Below, one piece after another: positions 55,056 to 63,256 of a stretch of 64,000 bases of DNA. This DNA comes from Acetobacterium wieringae (GTDB lineage: Bacteria; Bacillota; Clostridia; Eubacteriales; Eubacteriaceae). Numbering within the stretch: position 1 is the first letter of the stretch; the number at the start of each line of letters is the position of its first letter. A program made the position numbers and the translations under genes. The notes under the pieces were generated by a model. That model was not told the origin of the DNA. It searched no databases and saw nothing but the letters and a program-made list of their open reading frames with translations. The stretch is taken from positions 62,001 through 126,000 of the forward strand of contig NZ_LKEU01000014.1 of assembly GCF_001766835.1 (NCBI RefSeq). Direction: 5' to 3'.

Positions 55056-55788
55056 ATGTGTACTCAAGGTTTTGGGGGTTACCAAAGAGTATAATCATAA
55101 AAATATTATACAGAACATTAATATTCATCTGAATCAGGGTGAGTTTGTCTCGATTCTGGGCCCCAGTGGCTGCGGTAAAAGCACGCTCTTTAATGTGATT
55201 GCCGGACTGTTGCCCCCGGAAGATGGCCAGGTTTTTGTAAATGAGAAGGAGGTAACTGGGGAAACCGGAAAGGTCAGCTATATGTATCAGAAGGATCTGC
55301 TGCTGCCCTGGCGCAACGTCATTGACAATGCCATTTTACCACTTGAAATTCGGGGCATTCCGAAAAAGGAAGCCCGGGAGACGGTCAAAGCGATGTTGTC
55401 GATTTTTCAACTGGCAGACGATGGGAAAAAATATCCCATCCAATTGTCCGGTGGGATGAAACAGCGGGTGTCACTGTTGCGAACCACCATGTTTTCACAG
55501 GAGATCATGCTGCTGGACGAACCCTTTGGCGGACTGGATGCCATTACCCGGATGAAGATGCAGGCGTATCTGCTTGAGATACTCAATAAAATTAAAGGGT
55601 CGGTCTTGTTTATTACCCACGATATTGATGAGGCCATTTTCTTATCAGACCGGATCTACATCATTAACGGATCACCGGCCCAGATCGTTAGCGAAATGGT
55701 GGTGCCGATTAAACACGCCAGTCCCGAGGAAATGATGACCGCAGAAGCATTGCGTCAGCTGCGTAGTGACATTCTAAAATGTCTGTAA
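55036..55788 (+). CDS. thiZ: ABC transporter ATP-binding protein, thiamine-precursor uptake
   Basis: 250 residues. Walker A GPSGCGKS, signature LSGGMKQR, Walker B MLLDEPFGGLD and ITHDIDEA are intact and of the SsuB/TauB/ThiZ type. The ATG at 55036 overlaps the end of thiY by 20 nt, so translation is coupled; no clear separate ribosome site is seen. Confidence 0.85.
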   Translation: MNTCQNKCVLKVLGVTKEYNHKNIIQNINIHLNQGEFVSILGPSGCGKSTLFNVIAGLLPPEDGQVFVNEKEVTGETGKVSYMYQKDLLLPWRNVIDNAILPLEIRGIPKKEARETVKAMLSIFQLADDGKKYPIQLSGGMKQRVSLLRTTMFSQEIMLLDEPFGGLDAITRMKMQAYLLEILNKIKGSVLFITHDIDEAIFLSDRIYIINGSPAQIVSEMVVPIKHASPEEMMTAEALRQLRSDILKCL

Positions 55789-55852
55789 ATCTCCAGGCGA
55801 GCAATGCTCGCCCTGAAAACCGGATAATTATTGTGAATAGAAGCACATCAAC

Positions 55853-55871
55853 TTGTTAATAAACTACCGTA
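55853..55871. repeat. Remnant of the dispersed repeat
   Basis: TTGTTAATAAACTACCGTA matches the reverse complement of the right arm of copy A at 18 of 19 positions. The rest of the element is absent. Confidence 0.5.
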
Positions 55872-55897
55872 GCAGTCTCATTTTTGAGACTGCTTTT
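55871..55897 (+). terminator. Terminator of the thi operon, overlapping an enhancer site
   Basis: AGCAGTCTCA, TTTT loop, TGAGACTGCT, then TTTT. The same bases contain enhancer site 1. Confidence 0.75.
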
Positions 55898-55929
55898 CTC
55901 ATTTTGAGACGCCAATTCTCATAATGAGA
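55876..55929. promoter_or_regulatory. Three phased activator sites (TCTCA-n-TGAGA) upstream of aco
   Basis: TCTCA/TGAGA pairs at 55876-55889 (4-bp centre), 55897-55909 and 55917-55929 (3-bp centres). Starts are 21 and 20 bp apart, two helical turns each, and the last lies about 97 bp upstream of the -24 box. This is the layout of enhancer sites for a sigma-54 activator, probably the protein encoded at 51520. Confidence 0.75.
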
Positions 55930-56025
55930 AAGAATTGTTCCAGGATCGGTTGGGTAAAGGCGCTCGGAAGCAGAAAGCAGCACCGTTTACGTAAACGTTT
56001 AAACAACTAGCCGATTCATCGGTTA

Positions 56026-56041
56026 TGGCATGAATATTGCT
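56026..56041 (+). promoter_or_regulatory. Sigma-54 promoter of the aco operon
   Basis: TGGCATGAATATTGCT with GG (56027-56028) and GC (56039-56040) separated by 10 bp, about 38 bp upstream of the first start codon. Confidence 0.85.
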
Positions 56042-56078
56042 TAACATATAGACAACATGAAATCAAGGAGGTTAGAAT

Positions 56079-56381
56079 ATGGCGTTAAAAGCAGCATTTA
56101 TTTTTATTGCTCCCAATGCAGATCCGGCCATTCACCGGTCGGCGGTTGAAACGGAACAGGTCACCCTGATCGCTGTTGGGGTATCGTCCTACGAAGCAGC
56201 AGTTGCAGCAGCGGGGCAGTTGGTTGATGAAGGGGTGGTCGCTTTCGAGCTCTGTGGTGGCTTTGGAAATCGGGGGACGGCCATGGTCAGTGAAGCCGTC
56301 AAAGGAAAAGCCGCCGTGGGGGTCGTGCGTTTTGATATTCACCCCGGTTTGGATAATAAAAGCGGGGATGATCTTTTTTAA
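56079..56381 (+). CDS. DUF6506 family protein
   Basis: 100 residues, first gene after the aco sigma-54 promoter, ATG behind aaggagg. It begins LKAAFIFIAPNADP and contains ELCGGFGNRGTAMVSEAV and VGVVRFDIHPGLD, which fits the DUF6506 pattern. The fold looks like a small alpha/beta protein with a Cys near residue 61. The family has no established function. Its position ahead of acoA suggests a role with acetoin dehydrogenase or in sensing its substrate, but that is inference. Confidence 0.7.
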   Translation: MALKAAFIFIAPNADPAIHRSAVETEQVTLIAVGVSSYEAAVAAAGQLVDEGVVAFELCGGFGNRGTAMVSEAVKGKAAVGVVRFDIHPGLDNKSGDDLF

Positions 56382-56420
56382 CAGCATGACCACAGCAATT
56401 CACGTCAGGAGGTGTTTCTT

Positions 56421-56780
56421 ATTAAAAAATTTATCATTGAATTTGGCATGGGGATGGACTTTCATGGTCAGGATGTTAATAAGGCGGCGGGAAAAGCGAT
56501 TAAAGACGCCATTTCCCGAAGTTGTCTGATTGGTTTGAATCAGATCCATGGTTTAACGGAAGAAAGTCTCAATGAAAAAATGATGATCGAGGCAATTATT
56601 GGGGTGTCCCGGCCTGAAGATTTAAACATTGAGATGTTAAAAAAACTATTCCCGGTGGGAAAGGTAACCATTCAAGCCAGGAAAGGAGGATTAACAACAG
56701 CCGGTTTATTCTTTCCCGGTTTTGGCGATACCGACGATACCATCGAAGCCGCCATTGTGTGCGTAACGGTGAGTGTGTAG
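56421..56780 (+). CDS. Lin0512 family protein, probable ATT start codon
   Basis: 119 residues if initiated at ATT 56421. The sequence KKFIIEFGMGMDFHGQDVNKAAGKAIKDA is the typical N-terminus of the Lin0512 family, and aggagg (56407-56412) sits 8 nt before the ATT. The alternative GTG 56412 overlaps that site and adds residues not expected in the family. The body has VSRPEDLNIEMLKKLFPVGKV and GLFFPGFGDTDDTIEAAIVCV. The function is unknown. It lies between DUF6506 and acoA in the acetoin operon. Confidence 0.78.
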   Translation: MKKFIIEFGMGMDFHGQDVNKAAGKAIKDAISRSCLIGLNQIHGLTEESLNEKMMIEAIIGVSRPEDLNIEMLKKLFPVGKVTIQARKGGLTTAGLFFPGFGDTDDTIEAAIVCVTVSV

Positions 56781-56903
56781 CGGAAGGTAGGTTGCAAACC
56801 TACAAAAAACCTGATAATGTGTGGTGTTATCGACGTAACAACAGACAAAGCGCATCATCGTTTAAAAAAAACTTAGCAAAGCAGATACAAAGGAGGAAAT
56901 ATT

Positions 56904-57890
56904 TTGAAAATCTCAAACGAAACTATCATTGAAATGTATGAAAAAATGGTAAAGATCAGGAAGTTTGAAAATAGAGCCATGAATCTTTTTGCTGAAGGTC
57001 AGGTTGGCGGATTCGTTCACCTTTATATTGGTGAAGAAGCAGTGGCAACAGGCGTTTGCGCAAGTCTACGGGACGATGACTACATCACCAGTACCCATCG
57101 GGGCCATGGACATATTTTAGCCAAAGGCGGCGATATGAAATACATGATGGCCGAGCTTTTTGGCAAAGAAACCGGATACTGTAAAGGCAAGGGCGGCTCG
57201 ATGCATATCGCCGATGCCACCAAAGGAATTCTTGGGGCCAATGGGATTGTCGGGGCTGGCCATAATATTGCGGTAGGTGCCGGACTGGCAGCACAATATA
57301 AAGGAACAGATCAGGTTTGTGCCTGTTTCTTTGGGGATGCCTCCACCAATCAGAGTACCTTCCATGAAGGACTGAACCTGGCCAGTACCTGGAAGCTGCC
57401 GGTTATCTTTATCTGCGAAAACAATGGCTACGGAATATCTGTGAGCCAGGCCCGTCATCAGAATATCACCGATATTTCCCAACGGGCAGTGTCTTATAAT
57501 ATTCCGGGGATTACGGTGGACGGCAATGATGTTTTTGCGGTTTTTGAAGCGGTTCAGGAGGCCGTTGCCAGAGCCCGTAAAGGTCAGGGACCAACCCTGA
57601 TTGAATGCAAGACCTATCGCTGGCGGGGACATTTTGAAGGGGATCCGACGGTGTACCGTCCCGAAGGTGAGCTGGAACAATGGAAGAAAAAAGACCCCAT
57701 TCCCAGAGCCGAAAAATATATCCTTGATAATCAGGTGATGACTCAGGCGGAAATGGATCAGCTTAATAAAAAAATTGATGCTGAGGTTGAAGAAGCCGTT
57801 GATTTTGCCCTGGCCAGTAAATTCCCTGATGTTGCATCCGCTGTTTTAGATGTTTATACCGATATAGTAGAGGAGGGACGAACAAGATGA
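56904..57890 (+). CDS. acoA: Acetoin dehydrogenase E1 component, alpha subunit
   Basis: 328 residues. The TPP-binding region appears as FGDASTNQSTFHEGLNLAS followed by ENNGYGIS; the phosphorylation-loop-like RWRGHFEGDP is present. Length and order fit TPP-dependent E1 alpha of the AcoA type. The start is TTG 56904, 8 nt behind aaaggagg. It cleaves acetoin with transfer of acetyl to the lipoyl E2, forming acetaldehyde. It overlaps acoB by 4 nt. A pyruvate or branched-chain E1 is less likely given acoX in the operon. Confidence 0.92.
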   Translation: MKISNETIIEMYEKMVKIRKFENRAMNLFAEGQVGGFVHLYIGEEAVATGVCASLRDDDYITSTHRGHGHILAKGGDMKYMMAELFGKETGYCKGKGGSMHIADATKGILGANGIVGAGHNIAVGAGLAAQYKGTDQVCACFFGDASTNQSTFHEGLNLASTWKLPVIFICENNGYGISVSQARHQNITDISQRAVSYNIPGITVDGNDVFAVFEAVQEAVARARKGQGPTLIECKTYRWRGHFEGDPTVYRPEGELEQWKKKDPIPRAEKYILDNQVMTQAEMDQLNKKIDAEVEEAVDFALASKFPDVASAVLDVYTDIVEEGRTR

Positions 57891-58858
57891 GAGAGCTTAC
57901 GTATGGTCAAGGAATCAAAGAAGGTATGCGGATAAAAATGCTGGAAAACCCGGACGTCTTCATTTTTGGCGAAGATGTTGGTCTATTCGGGGGCTGTTTT
58001 GGTGTCACCTCCGGCTTATTTGAAGAATTCGGCGAAAAACGGGTGCGTGATACCCCGATCTCGGAAGGGGCCATTATCGGTGCTGCCGTTGGTGCGGCAG
58101 CGGTTGGCTTGCGACCGATTCCCGAGCTGATGTTTGTTGACTTTTCCACTGTCGGGATGGATCAGCTGGTTAACCAGGCTGCTAAAATGCGTTATATGTT
58201 TGGTGGTAAATTAAAACTGCCAATGGTAGTACGACTACCGTCCGGTGGTGGGGTGGCAGCGGCAGCCCAGCACTCCCAATCACTGGAAGCCTGGTTTACC
58301 CATGTGCCGGGTTTAAAGGTCGTTTATCCCTCGAATGCCCAGGATGCCATCGGATTGATGCTGACAGCCATCGATGATGATAACCCGATAATTTATCTGG
58401 AAAATAAAACCCTCTATGCGGTGACCGGTCAGGTTGAAGATGAAGTCAAACCAATTCCACTGGGTAAAGCCAATATCAAGCGGGAAGGGAGTGATGTCAC
58501 CATCATTACCTATGGCAAACAGGTATACGACTCCCTCAAAGCAGCTGAGCTGCTAGAAAAAGATGGCATTGATGCTGAAGTCATCGATTTACGTTCCCTC
58601 TATCCGCTGGATAAAGAAGCGATCTTTGAATCGGTCAAGAAAACCCATAAGGTGGTCATTGTCTCCGAAGAAGCTAAACGGGGCAGTTATGCCGGTGAAC
58701 TGGCTGCGATTATTGCCGATGAGTGTTTCTATGAATGTGATGCTCCGATTAAGCGGGTTTGCGCATTGAACACCCCGATTCCGTTTTCTGGCAATCTGGA
58801 AGCCTATGTGTTGCCCAATGCCGACGATGTGGTTGAGGCGGTTAAATCGTTATTCTAA
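57887..58858 (+). CDS. acoB: Acetoin dehydrogenase E1 component, beta subunit
   Basis: 323 residues. It begins RELTYGQGIKEGMR with FGEDVGLFGG, typical of E1 beta, and has RDTPISEGAIIGAAVGAA and the transketolase C-terminal part (VIDLRSLYPLD). The start overlaps the acoA stop (ATGA). A strong hairpin with a T-run follows before acoX. Confidence 0.93.
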   Translation: MRELTYGQGIKEGMRIKMLENPDVFIFGEDVGLFGGCFGVTSGLFEEFGEKRVRDTPISEGAIIGAAVGAAAVGLRPIPELMFVDFSTVGMDQLVNQAAKMRYMFGGKLKLPMVVRLPSGGGVAAAAQHSQSLEAWFTHVPGLKVVYPSNAQDAIGLMLTAIDDDNPIIYLENKTLYAVTGQVEDEVKPIPLGKANIKREGSDVTIITYGKQVYDSLKAAELLEKDGIDAEVIDLRSLYPLDKEAIFESVKKTHKVVIVSEEAKRGSYAGELAAIIADECFYECDAPIKRVCALNTPIPFSGNLEAYVLPNADDVVEAVKSLF

Positions 58859-58890
58859 GGTGGGTAATTGAATCGGCCAGACGGGCCAGG

Positions 58891-58943
58891 GTTCTGGAAA
58901 TAGTGGAGTGCACAGCGATGATCTTATTTCCAGAACTTTTTTT
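58891..58943 (+). terminator. Internal terminator between acoB and acoX
   Basis: GTTCTGGAAATA (58891-58902) and TATTTCCAGAAC (58925-58936) form a perfect 12-bp stem with a 22-nt loop, followed by T7. It lies inside the operon. Confidence 0.75.
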
Positions 58944-58973
58944 AAACAAAAGACAGAAAAAGGTGGTGGACAT

Positions 58974-59969
58974 ATGAATTCAATTGGAATCATTGCCAAT
59001 CCGGCATCCGGGAAAGATATCAGGCGGCTGGTTTCCCATGCTACGGTGATTGATAATAACGAAAAGATCAATATTGTTGAACGGATTATACTGGGAGCCC
59101 AGCAAAATGGCGTCAAAAAAGTATACATGATGCCAGATCCCTATAATATGGGCTATCGGGTGGAGGATAAGCTTAAAACCTCCGGCGAGCTTAAATGTGA
59201 GATCGAAGTGTTTGATTTTTATAAGGAAGACACCGTGGAAGATACCTATAAAGCGGTGCAAATGATGAATGAGAAAAACGTCGGCTGCATTGTCACGTTG
59301 GGAGGTGATGGCACCAATCGGGCGGTGGCTAAGGATATTAAGGAAATCCCGCTGATTTCCATCTCCACAGGGACGAATAATGTCTATCCGGATATGATTG
59401 AAGGAACCATTGCTGGCATCGCAGCGGCCGTGGTCGCTTCCCAACAATTTGATAAAGCGGCTTATTCAAATAGAGATAAGATTATTGAGATTGAGACAGC
59501 GGGGCAACTTAAGGATATTGCCCTGATCGATGCGGTGATTTCCCGGGATATCTTCGTGGGTTCCCGGGCGATCTGGAAAGTTGAGGATATTGAGAAAATA
59601 TTTGTGGCCCGGAGTCATCCGGCCTCAATTGGTTTTTCGGCGGTGGTGGGGGGAAAAACCATTATCACCGAAGCGGACAATTTTGGTGCTTATGTCAGCA
59701 TTGATAAAAATGCCCCCAAAATTAAGATTCCCATGGCGGCCGGGATTGTGTTGCCAATTGGTACCAGTGAGCCGGTGTTTTTAACGTTTGGCGAAGTCTA
59801 TACCTTTACCACCTATTGTCGGGGCACCATTGCCCTGGATGGGGAGCGGGAAATTGAATTTCATCAGAATCAGACTTTTACCTTTAAACTAAGCCGCAAT
59901 GGGCCCTGGCATGTGGATGTGAAAAAAGCCATCGAAGTGGGACAGCAAAACGGATTTTTCAAGGTTTGA
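58974..59969 (+). CDS. acoX: AcoX-type NAD kinase-like protein
   Basis: 331 residues. The N-terminal IGIIANPASGKDIRRLV and the VTLGGDGTNRAVAK motif are those of the ATP-NAD kinase/diacylglycerol kinase superfamily. AcoX is found in acetoin operons but its reaction is not established. ATG 58974 follows aaggtggtgg. It lies between acoB and acoC, after an internal terminator. Confidence 0.9.
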   Translation: MNSIGIIANPASGKDIRRLVSHATVIDNNEKINIVERIILGAQQNGVKKVYMMPDPYNMGYRVEDKLKTSGELKCEIEVFDFYKEDTVEDTYKAVQMMNEKNVGCIVTLGGDGTNRAVAKDIKEIPLISISTGTNNVYPDMIEGTIAGIAAAVVASQQFDKAAYSNRDKIIEIETAGQLKDIALIDAVISRDIFVGSRAIWKVEDIEKIFVARSHPASIGFSAVVGGKTIITEADNFGAYVSIDKNAPKIKIPMAAGIVLPIGTSEPVFLTFGEVYTFTTYCRGTIALDGEREIEFHQNQTFTFKLSRNGPWHVDVKKAIEVGQQNGFFKV

Positions 59970-60022
59970 TGTTTAAATTTTCATAGAGTTATGTGATTTC
60001 AGAATAACAGGAGGAATGCATT

Positions 60023-61339
60023 ATGGCCAAGTTTTTAGTGATGCCCAAGCTGGGATTGACGATGACTGAAGGCAATATTGCCAACTGGCGAAAAGCAGAA
60101 GGCGACAGCGTTGCGATGGGCGAAATCATCTTTGATGTGGAAACCGATAAAATAACCAAGGAATTTGAATCTCCGGGGGCTGGCATCATCAGAAAGATAC
60201 TGGTCGAAGAGGGCACCGTGGCAGTGCTAAAACCGATTGCCATTCTGGGAACAGCTGAAGAAGATATAACTGCATTGCTGGCCGAGGCCGAAAATTTGAC
60301 TGACAGCCCAGCCAGCGAAGTTAAATCCACCGCAGCAGAACCGGATTCGGTGGTTGCTACATCATCGCAACCGGTCGCTGGGGGCCGCATCAAAGCATCA
60401 GCCCGAACCAAAAAAATTGCGGCTGAGCAAAATATCGATCTTGCCCAGGTAACCGGGACGGGCCCCCAGGGGGCCATTACGGAAAAAGATGTTAATGAGT
60501 TTGCGTTAAGAGCAAAAACAGCAGCCCCCAAAATATCGCCGACGGCCGGGGTGATTGCTGATGGTTTAGGCATCGATCCGGGACAGATTAGCAAGGACGG
60601 CCGGATTATGAAGGCCGATGTGCTGGCTTTTAAACAAAAAGCTGATTTACTACGATTTGCCGATCCACAGGAGAGTAGCAAACCGATGTCGGCGATGCGA
60701 AAAATTATTGCCAGCCGGATGTCAGCCAGCCAGGAAACGGCTGCTACAGTTAATTACAACCAGCGGGTGGATACCACCGCCATGAAACAGCTAAGGGAAG
60801 AATTAAAAAGCTCTGCCAAAATTACCTATACCGATATTCTGGTTAAGATTTTAGCCCGGGTGCTGTTGGAGTTTCCGCTTTTAAACAGCTCGATAGTCGG
60901 CACTGACATTGTCACCCGCAATTATGTCAATATTGGGGTGGCGGTTGCCCTGCCGGATGGATTGATAGTGCCGGTGGTTAAATTCGCCAATAAATTAGAT
61001 CTGGGCGAGATTTCCCGGGAAATCAAGGCCCTGGCCGAAAAAGCCCGAAACAATGAACTGGAAAGCGATGAAATTACCGGGGGCACTTTTACCATCACCA
61101 ATATTGGGATGTATGGCATGGAATCCTTCACGCCGATTATTAATCAGCCTGAGGTGGCCATATTAGGGATTAATACCATAATCGACACCCCGATGGTGGT
61201 GGATGGCCAGGTGGTTATTAAACCAATGATGAACCTGAGTTTAACAGCTGATCACCGGGTGGTTGATGGCTCGGTGGCGGCGCAGTTTGTTGCCCGTCTC
61301 AAGGAGCTCATTGAAAAACCGGGACTTCTGCTCTTGTAA
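60023..61339 (+). CDS. acoC: Dihydrolipoamide acetyltransferase (E2) of acetoin dehydrogenase
   Basis: 438 residues. An N-terminal lipoyl domain has the modified Lys in ETDKITKEF. Two peripheral-subunit-binding segments follow: ARTKKIAAEQNIDLAQVTGTG (about 128-165) and ADGLGIDPGQISKDGRIMKADV (about 180-205). The catalytic domain ends with the DHRVVDG active site. E2 passes the acetyl group to CoA. The tandem E3-binding-like segments are unusual. The start follows aggagg. Confidence 0.92.
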   Translation: MAKFLVMPKLGLTMTEGNIANWRKAEGDSVAMGEIIFDVETDKITKEFESPGAGIIRKILVEEGTVAVLKPIAILGTAEEDITALLAEAENLTDSPASEVKSTAAEPDSVVATSSQPVAGGRIKASARTKKIAAEQNIDLAQVTGTGPQGAITEKDVNEFALRAKTAAPKISPTAGVIADGLGIDPGQISKDGRIMKADVLAFKQKADLLRFADPQESSKPMSAMRKIIASRMSASQETAATVNYNQRVDTTAMKQLREELKSSAKITYTDILVKILARVLLEFPLLNSSIVGTDIVTRNYVNIGVAVALPDGLIVPVVKFANKLDLGEISREIKALAEKARNNELESDEITGGTFTITNIGMYGMESFTPIINQPEVAILGINTIIDTPMVVDGQVVIKPMMNLSLTADHRVVDGSVAAQFVARLKELIEKPGLLLL

Positions 61340-61352
61340 TGGAGGTGGAATC

Positions 61353-62756
61353 ATGAAGATTGTTATAATTGGCGGTGGCCCGGGGGGGTATGTGGCAGCG
61401 ATTCGGGCGGCCCAGTTAGGTGCTGCGGTAACCCTGATTGAAAACAAATATCTGGGCGGCACTTGTCTTAATGTCGGTTGTATTCCCACCAAGGTGCTCC
61501 TCCACACCACCGAACTGCTGGACGTTCTTAAACATGATGCCAAGGAACTTGGCATCACACTTTCAGACTATCACGGTGACTGGCCAAAGCTGCAGAAAAG
61601 AAAAACAAAAATCATCAAAAAACTGGTCGGTGGGGTCAACGGATTATTAAAGAACAATGGGATTACCAAAATAATGGGCACCGCTGTTTTTGTGAATGCG
61701 CATCAAATTAAGGTCATCAGTGACAATCAGGACGAAATAAACAACGCAGCAACTGTCATCGATTTTGATTTTGCCATCATTGCCACCGGCTCAAAACCAG
61801 TGATACCACCGATACCGGGGAGCAATCATCCGGATGTGATCACCAGTGACACGGCTCTGTCATTGGATGCTGTGCCGGAAAGCCTGGGCATTATTGGCGG
61901 CGGCGTCATTGGCTGTGAATTTGCCAGTATCTACAATGCCTTTGGCTGTAAGGTAACAATCATCGAGATGCTACCGGAAATTGTTGCCAACATGGACCGT
62001 GATATTGTCAAGCCGCTCAAAGAAAAACTGCTAAAAGATGGGGTCGATATTTTTACCAGCACCAGAGTCGAGTCAATTCAGGAAAGTGCTGGCGGTTTAA
62101 CCGTTACAACCAGCTCGCAGACCGGTGAAAAAACCATTACCGCCAAAAAAGTGCTCTTGTCAGTGGGCCGAAAACCGGAGCTTAGTACCCTTAACTTGGA
62201 TCTGGCTGGTATAAAAACCGCCCGTGGGGCGATTGTTGTCAATCAAAAAATGCAGACCAATGTCCCGCATATCTATGCCATTGGCGATTGCAATGGCGGG
62301 GTAATGCTGGCCCATGTGGCCTCAGCTGAAGGAATTTTGGCGGTGGAAACGATCATGGGGAAAAGATCACAAATTGATTTTAAAACCATTCCCTATTGCG
62401 TTTATACCAAACCGGAATTGGCCAGTGTCGGGCTGACCGAAGCCCAGGCCCGAGAAGCGGGCTATGACGTAAAAGTCGGCATTTTTCCCATGGCCGTCAA
62501 TGGTAAAGCAATGATCATGGGTGAAACAACCGGGGTCGTCAAATACGTAACCGATGCCGCTACTGGCGAAATTCTGGGACTGCACATGGCCGGTCCCCGG
62601 GCTACCGATCTGATTGTTGAAGGCGCCCTGGCCATCCGCCTGGAAGCCACCGTGGCCGAGCTGATGGCTACCATCCACGCCCATCCCACTGTCGGCGAAG
62701 CACTGATGGAAGCCGCCCATGCCGTCGATGGTCACGCCATCCATTTAATGCGATAA
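61353..62756 (+). CDS. acoL: Dihydrolipoyl dehydrogenase (E3)
   Basis: 467 residues. FAD-binding IGGGPGGYVAAIRAAQLG, the redox-active disulfide GGTCLNVGCIPTK, the NAD-binding GGGVIGCEF and the C-terminal active-site His in HAHPTVGE are all present. ATG 61353 lies behind aatggaggt; the longer frame from 61263 overlaps acoC and lacks a site. It reoxidises dihydrolipoamide, yielding NADH. Last gene of the aco operon. Confidence 0.95.
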   Translation: MKIVIIGGGPGGYVAAIRAAQLGAAVTLIENKYLGGTCLNVGCIPTKVLLHTTELLDVLKHDAKELGITLSDYHGDWPKLQKRKTKIIKKLVGGVNGLLKNNGITKIMGTAVFVNAHQIKVISDNQDEINNAATVIDFDFAIIATGSKPVIPPIPGSNHPDVITSDTALSLDAVPESLGIIGGGVIGCEFASIYNAFGCKVTIIEMLPEIVANMDRDIVKPLKEKLLKDGVDIFTSTRVESIQESAGGLTVTTSSQTGEKTITAKKVLLSVGRKPELSTLNLDLAGIKTARGAIVVNQKMQTNVPHIYAIGDCNGGVMLAHVASAEGILAVETIMGKRSQIDFKTIPYCVYTKPELASVGLTEAQAREAGYDVKVGIFPMAVNGKAMIMGETTGVVKYVTDAATGEILGLHMAGPRATDLIVEGALAIRLEATVAELMATIHAHPTVGEALMEAAHAVDGHAIHLMR

Positions 62757-62786
62757 CGATGGTTAGAAAAAACGGTATCAAAAAAT

Positions 62787-62835
62787 AAAACAGGCTGCCA
62801 CTTTTGGATCGGAATTAAAAAGTGGCAGCCTGTTT
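62787..62835. terminator. Bidirectional terminator between aco operon and panD
   Basis: AAACAGGCTGCCACTTTT pairs with AAAAGTGGCAGCCTGTTT around a 13-nt loop; long perfect stem between convergent genes. Confidence 0.93.
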
Positions 62836-62862
62836 GTTTGAATTTAGATAAAAACGAAAAAA

Positions 62863-63246
62863 CTAATGACTCTGGCCGTGGACCTCATGATCCGTAAGCT
62901 TTGTTACCTGATTGTTATCATCGAGAATCAGCACCCGGGGCTTAAAAGCCAGGGCTTCCTGCCGGTCCATCATGGCATAGGCGATAATGATCACCTGATC
63001 ACCTTTTTGCACCAGCCGGGCTGCGGCACCATTGACACAGATCACGCCACTGCCCCGTTCGCCCACAATCGTATAGGTTTCAAAGCGTTGGCCGTTATTT
63101 ATATCCACCACCTGAACCTTTTCACCGGGAAGAATATCCGCCTGATCCAGCAGCGCTTCGTCAATGGTGATACTGCCCACATAATTGAGGTCAGCCTCGG
63201 TGACAGTTGCCCGATGGAGCTTTGACTTAAATAGGGTGATATACAT
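62863..63246 (-). CDS. panD: Aspartate 1-decarboxylase
   Basis: 127 residues, full length. YVGSITID contains the Gly-Ser bond cleaved to form the pyruvoyl cofactor; [12 protein letters not shown] and NGAAARLV are family motifs. It makes beta-alanine for pantothenate. ATG 63246 is behind gaggtaa (minus strand). It lies 10 bp downstream of panC in the same leftward operon. Confidence 0.95.
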   Translation of the reverse strand: MYITLFKSKLHRATVTEADLNYVGSITIDEALLDQADILPGEKVQVVDINNGQRFETYTIVGERGSGVICVNGAAARLVQKGDQVIIIAYAMMDRQEALAFKPRVLILDDNNQVTKLTDHEVHGQSH

Positions 63247-63256
63247 AATTTACCTC

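Larger units (their letters stand above)
55789..56078. other. Control region of the aco operon
   Basis: 290 bp without a gene. From the left: a GGCGAGC/GCTCGCC hairpin (about 55797-55813), a repeat remnant (55853-55871), three phased TCTCA-n-TGAGA sites, a GTTTACGTAAAC palindrome (55985-55996) and the sigma-54 promoter. Confidence 0.75.
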
